Source: Haplomitrium mnioides
Lineage: Eukaryota; Marchantiophyta; Haplomitriopsida; Calobryales
Direction of reading: 5' to 3'
DNA: 30,629 nucleotides
NCBI GenBank assembly: GCA_049999725.1
Contig: JBNGIS010011854.1
Coordinates: 1-30,629 of the forward strand
In this document: one piece after another, positions 29,481 to 30,629 of the stretch
Position numbering within the stretch: position 1 is the first letter of the stretch
How the letters are laid out: every line of letters begins with the position of its first letter
Notes under the pieces: model-generated
Told to the model about the DNA's origin: nothing
Database searches by the model: none
The model's input: only the letters and a program-made list of their open reading frames with translations
Translations under genes and position numbers: made by a program

Positions 29481-30629
29481 GTAATTTAAGAATTTTATTG
29501 TATATTGTGTATTTTCAATTATATTGAAGTTTAAAATTATTATTTTATAAAGCACATGAGAATGTGATGAAGCAATTTGTTGAATTTATCTATCACCTTG
29601 AACTTTTTACTGTAAATCATTCCAACTTGAATGTTATTCTCTGTAAATGAAATGTGAATTTATAGTTAATGCTTTTATTTGCTTTGTAAAATATTTTCTT
29701 ATCCAAAATGTGAATATGTTGTTTCCAAATTTAGTGCTTCCTAGTAGAGTTTAAGTTTATTGTATTGCTAAATCATATGCCTAAATTGATTACTTATTTT
29801 TTGCATGTAAGGACTTGATGTATAGCTTAAAACCTTTGGCATGCTTTGACTTAGATGTAGAGCTTTATACTTGTTTTACTTTTAGATTTCGAATCAAAAA
29901 ACAAAATCCTTAGCGTGCGTAGAGTTTGTTGCAAAAATTAGAATGTTTATTGTCTGTATTCTCAATTGTAGAAGTCTGAACCTTATACAGGTATAGACTT
30001 TGATTCGTACGTCAAAACGTCAAGCATTCAAAAACTCTTCTGCGGAACCTTAAACCTAGATTCTTGATGGTCTTTGTTGTGGAGTGTTCAGATGGTGAGG
30101 TCATATTTTTATGCCCGCATAGAATTTGGGGTGGAGTGTTCAAATATAGAGCTTGGATTCATATGCGTGCATAGACTTTAGGGTGGAAGTCCAAGCCTTC
30201 CACACGTTCTACTTCTCATATTCAACCCTCAAGCTTCTATATACAAAGACTACCAATTAGAACTTAGTTTCTACACAAGTCATAGACTCGTTTGTAGAGC
30301 TTGAAACCTTTGTTTGGTAGAATCAAGTCAAAAAATTGGAGATGTTTCTTGTTTACACTCTTAATTCTGAACTATGACTCCTTTGTGTATCTTTTTGATT
30401 CCGAACTATGACTCCTTTGTGTATATGCTTCGTTGAAATATAAAATATTTTAAAATGCTGAAACCTTTCTTTTAAGCTCACTTTAACTTTTGCGTACATG
30501 GATTTTCAACTACAAATGAAAGCTTCTTTATTGCTTGAACTTGAAAATAGAGCTCCTGAATCCATGCAATGTTTTGTTTTGTTGGTTTTTGTGTCTACGG
30601 TTTCAAACTCATTCCCTTAACTTCTAGTC
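29481..30629. other. AT-rich noncoding DNA right of the transposase gene
   Basis: No conserved protein is seen. It contains a few ATGCGTGCAT-type palindromes (about 30112, 30162) with nearby AGACTTT boxes, similar to the spacer at 19741-20538. It may hold the subterminal end of the two-gene element; no terminal repeat was identified before the window ends. Confidence 0.5.
30364..30424. repeat. 27-bp direct repeat pair
   Basis: Two copies (30364-30390 and 30398-30424) sharing GAACTATGACTCCTTTGTGT, 34 bp apart, with one mismatch. Confidence 0.9.

Noticed and set aside
1-30629. tRNA, rRNA or other structured RNA genes
   Set aside because: None recognised on either strand on reading; the tRNA-like matches are only primer-binding sites.

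Overview
The window looks like repeat-dense nuclear DNA of a land plant with a large genome. A gymnosperm or other non-flowering lineage seems most likely, but that is inference. I see no intact host gene, no rRNA or tRNA gene, and no bacterial-style operon. Almost all recognisable sequence is decayed transposable-element coding sequence with plant-type introns, arranged as nested and inverted layers.

Layout: (1) 1-2372 is a remnant of a Ty3/gypsy element. It carries a C5-cytosine-methyltransferase-like (dcm) segment, an integrase tail and a broken PHD finger, followed by LTR-like direct repeats. (2) 2373-5217 plus 17962-~19740 is the left copy of a second, unrelated element. It has two divergent genes: the start of a DDE-type transposase gene on the minus strand, and a long intron-bearing gene on the plus strand that ends in an amino-methyltransferase domain. 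(3) 5218-17961 is a complete but inactivated Ty3/gypsy retrotransposon on the minus strand, inserted into that plus-strand gene. It has LTRs of about 3.45 kb, a 5-bp target duplication TCAAA, and recognisable PBS, gag, protease, RT, RNase H, integrase and PPT. (4) ~19741-20538 is an AT-rich spacer. (5) 20539-29480 is the right copy of the two-gene element, in inverted orientation and more complete. The methyltransferase gene lies on the minus strand (24.7 to 20.5 kb) and the transposase gene on the plus strand (25.2 to 29.5 kb), sharing a divergent promoter. (6) 29481-30629 is AT-rich noncoding DNA.

The most interesting content is the two-gene element. A DDE transposase (D...D...GHTHD motifs and a C-terminal domain rich in aromatic/valine strands) is paired divergently with a permuted N4/N6-type amino-methyltransferase (catalytic ADIPYG first, SAM-binding DLCSGSGT later). 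Both introns recognised in the longer part of the methyltransferase gene are filled with arrays of a 24-bp unit. Each unit combines a GGACT-N4-AGTCC dyad with an ATGCGCAT palindrome. The gypsy remnant at the left edge carries a different, C5-type methyltransferase domain, so two unrelated DNA-methyltransferase folds have been captured by mobile elements within 30 kb. The two copies of the two-gene element face each other and share several stop codons at homologous positions, which bears on how the inverted structure arose.

Everything here appears non-functional as it stands because of stops and frameshifts. Calls rest on reading the sequence and on motif recognition; no database search was run.
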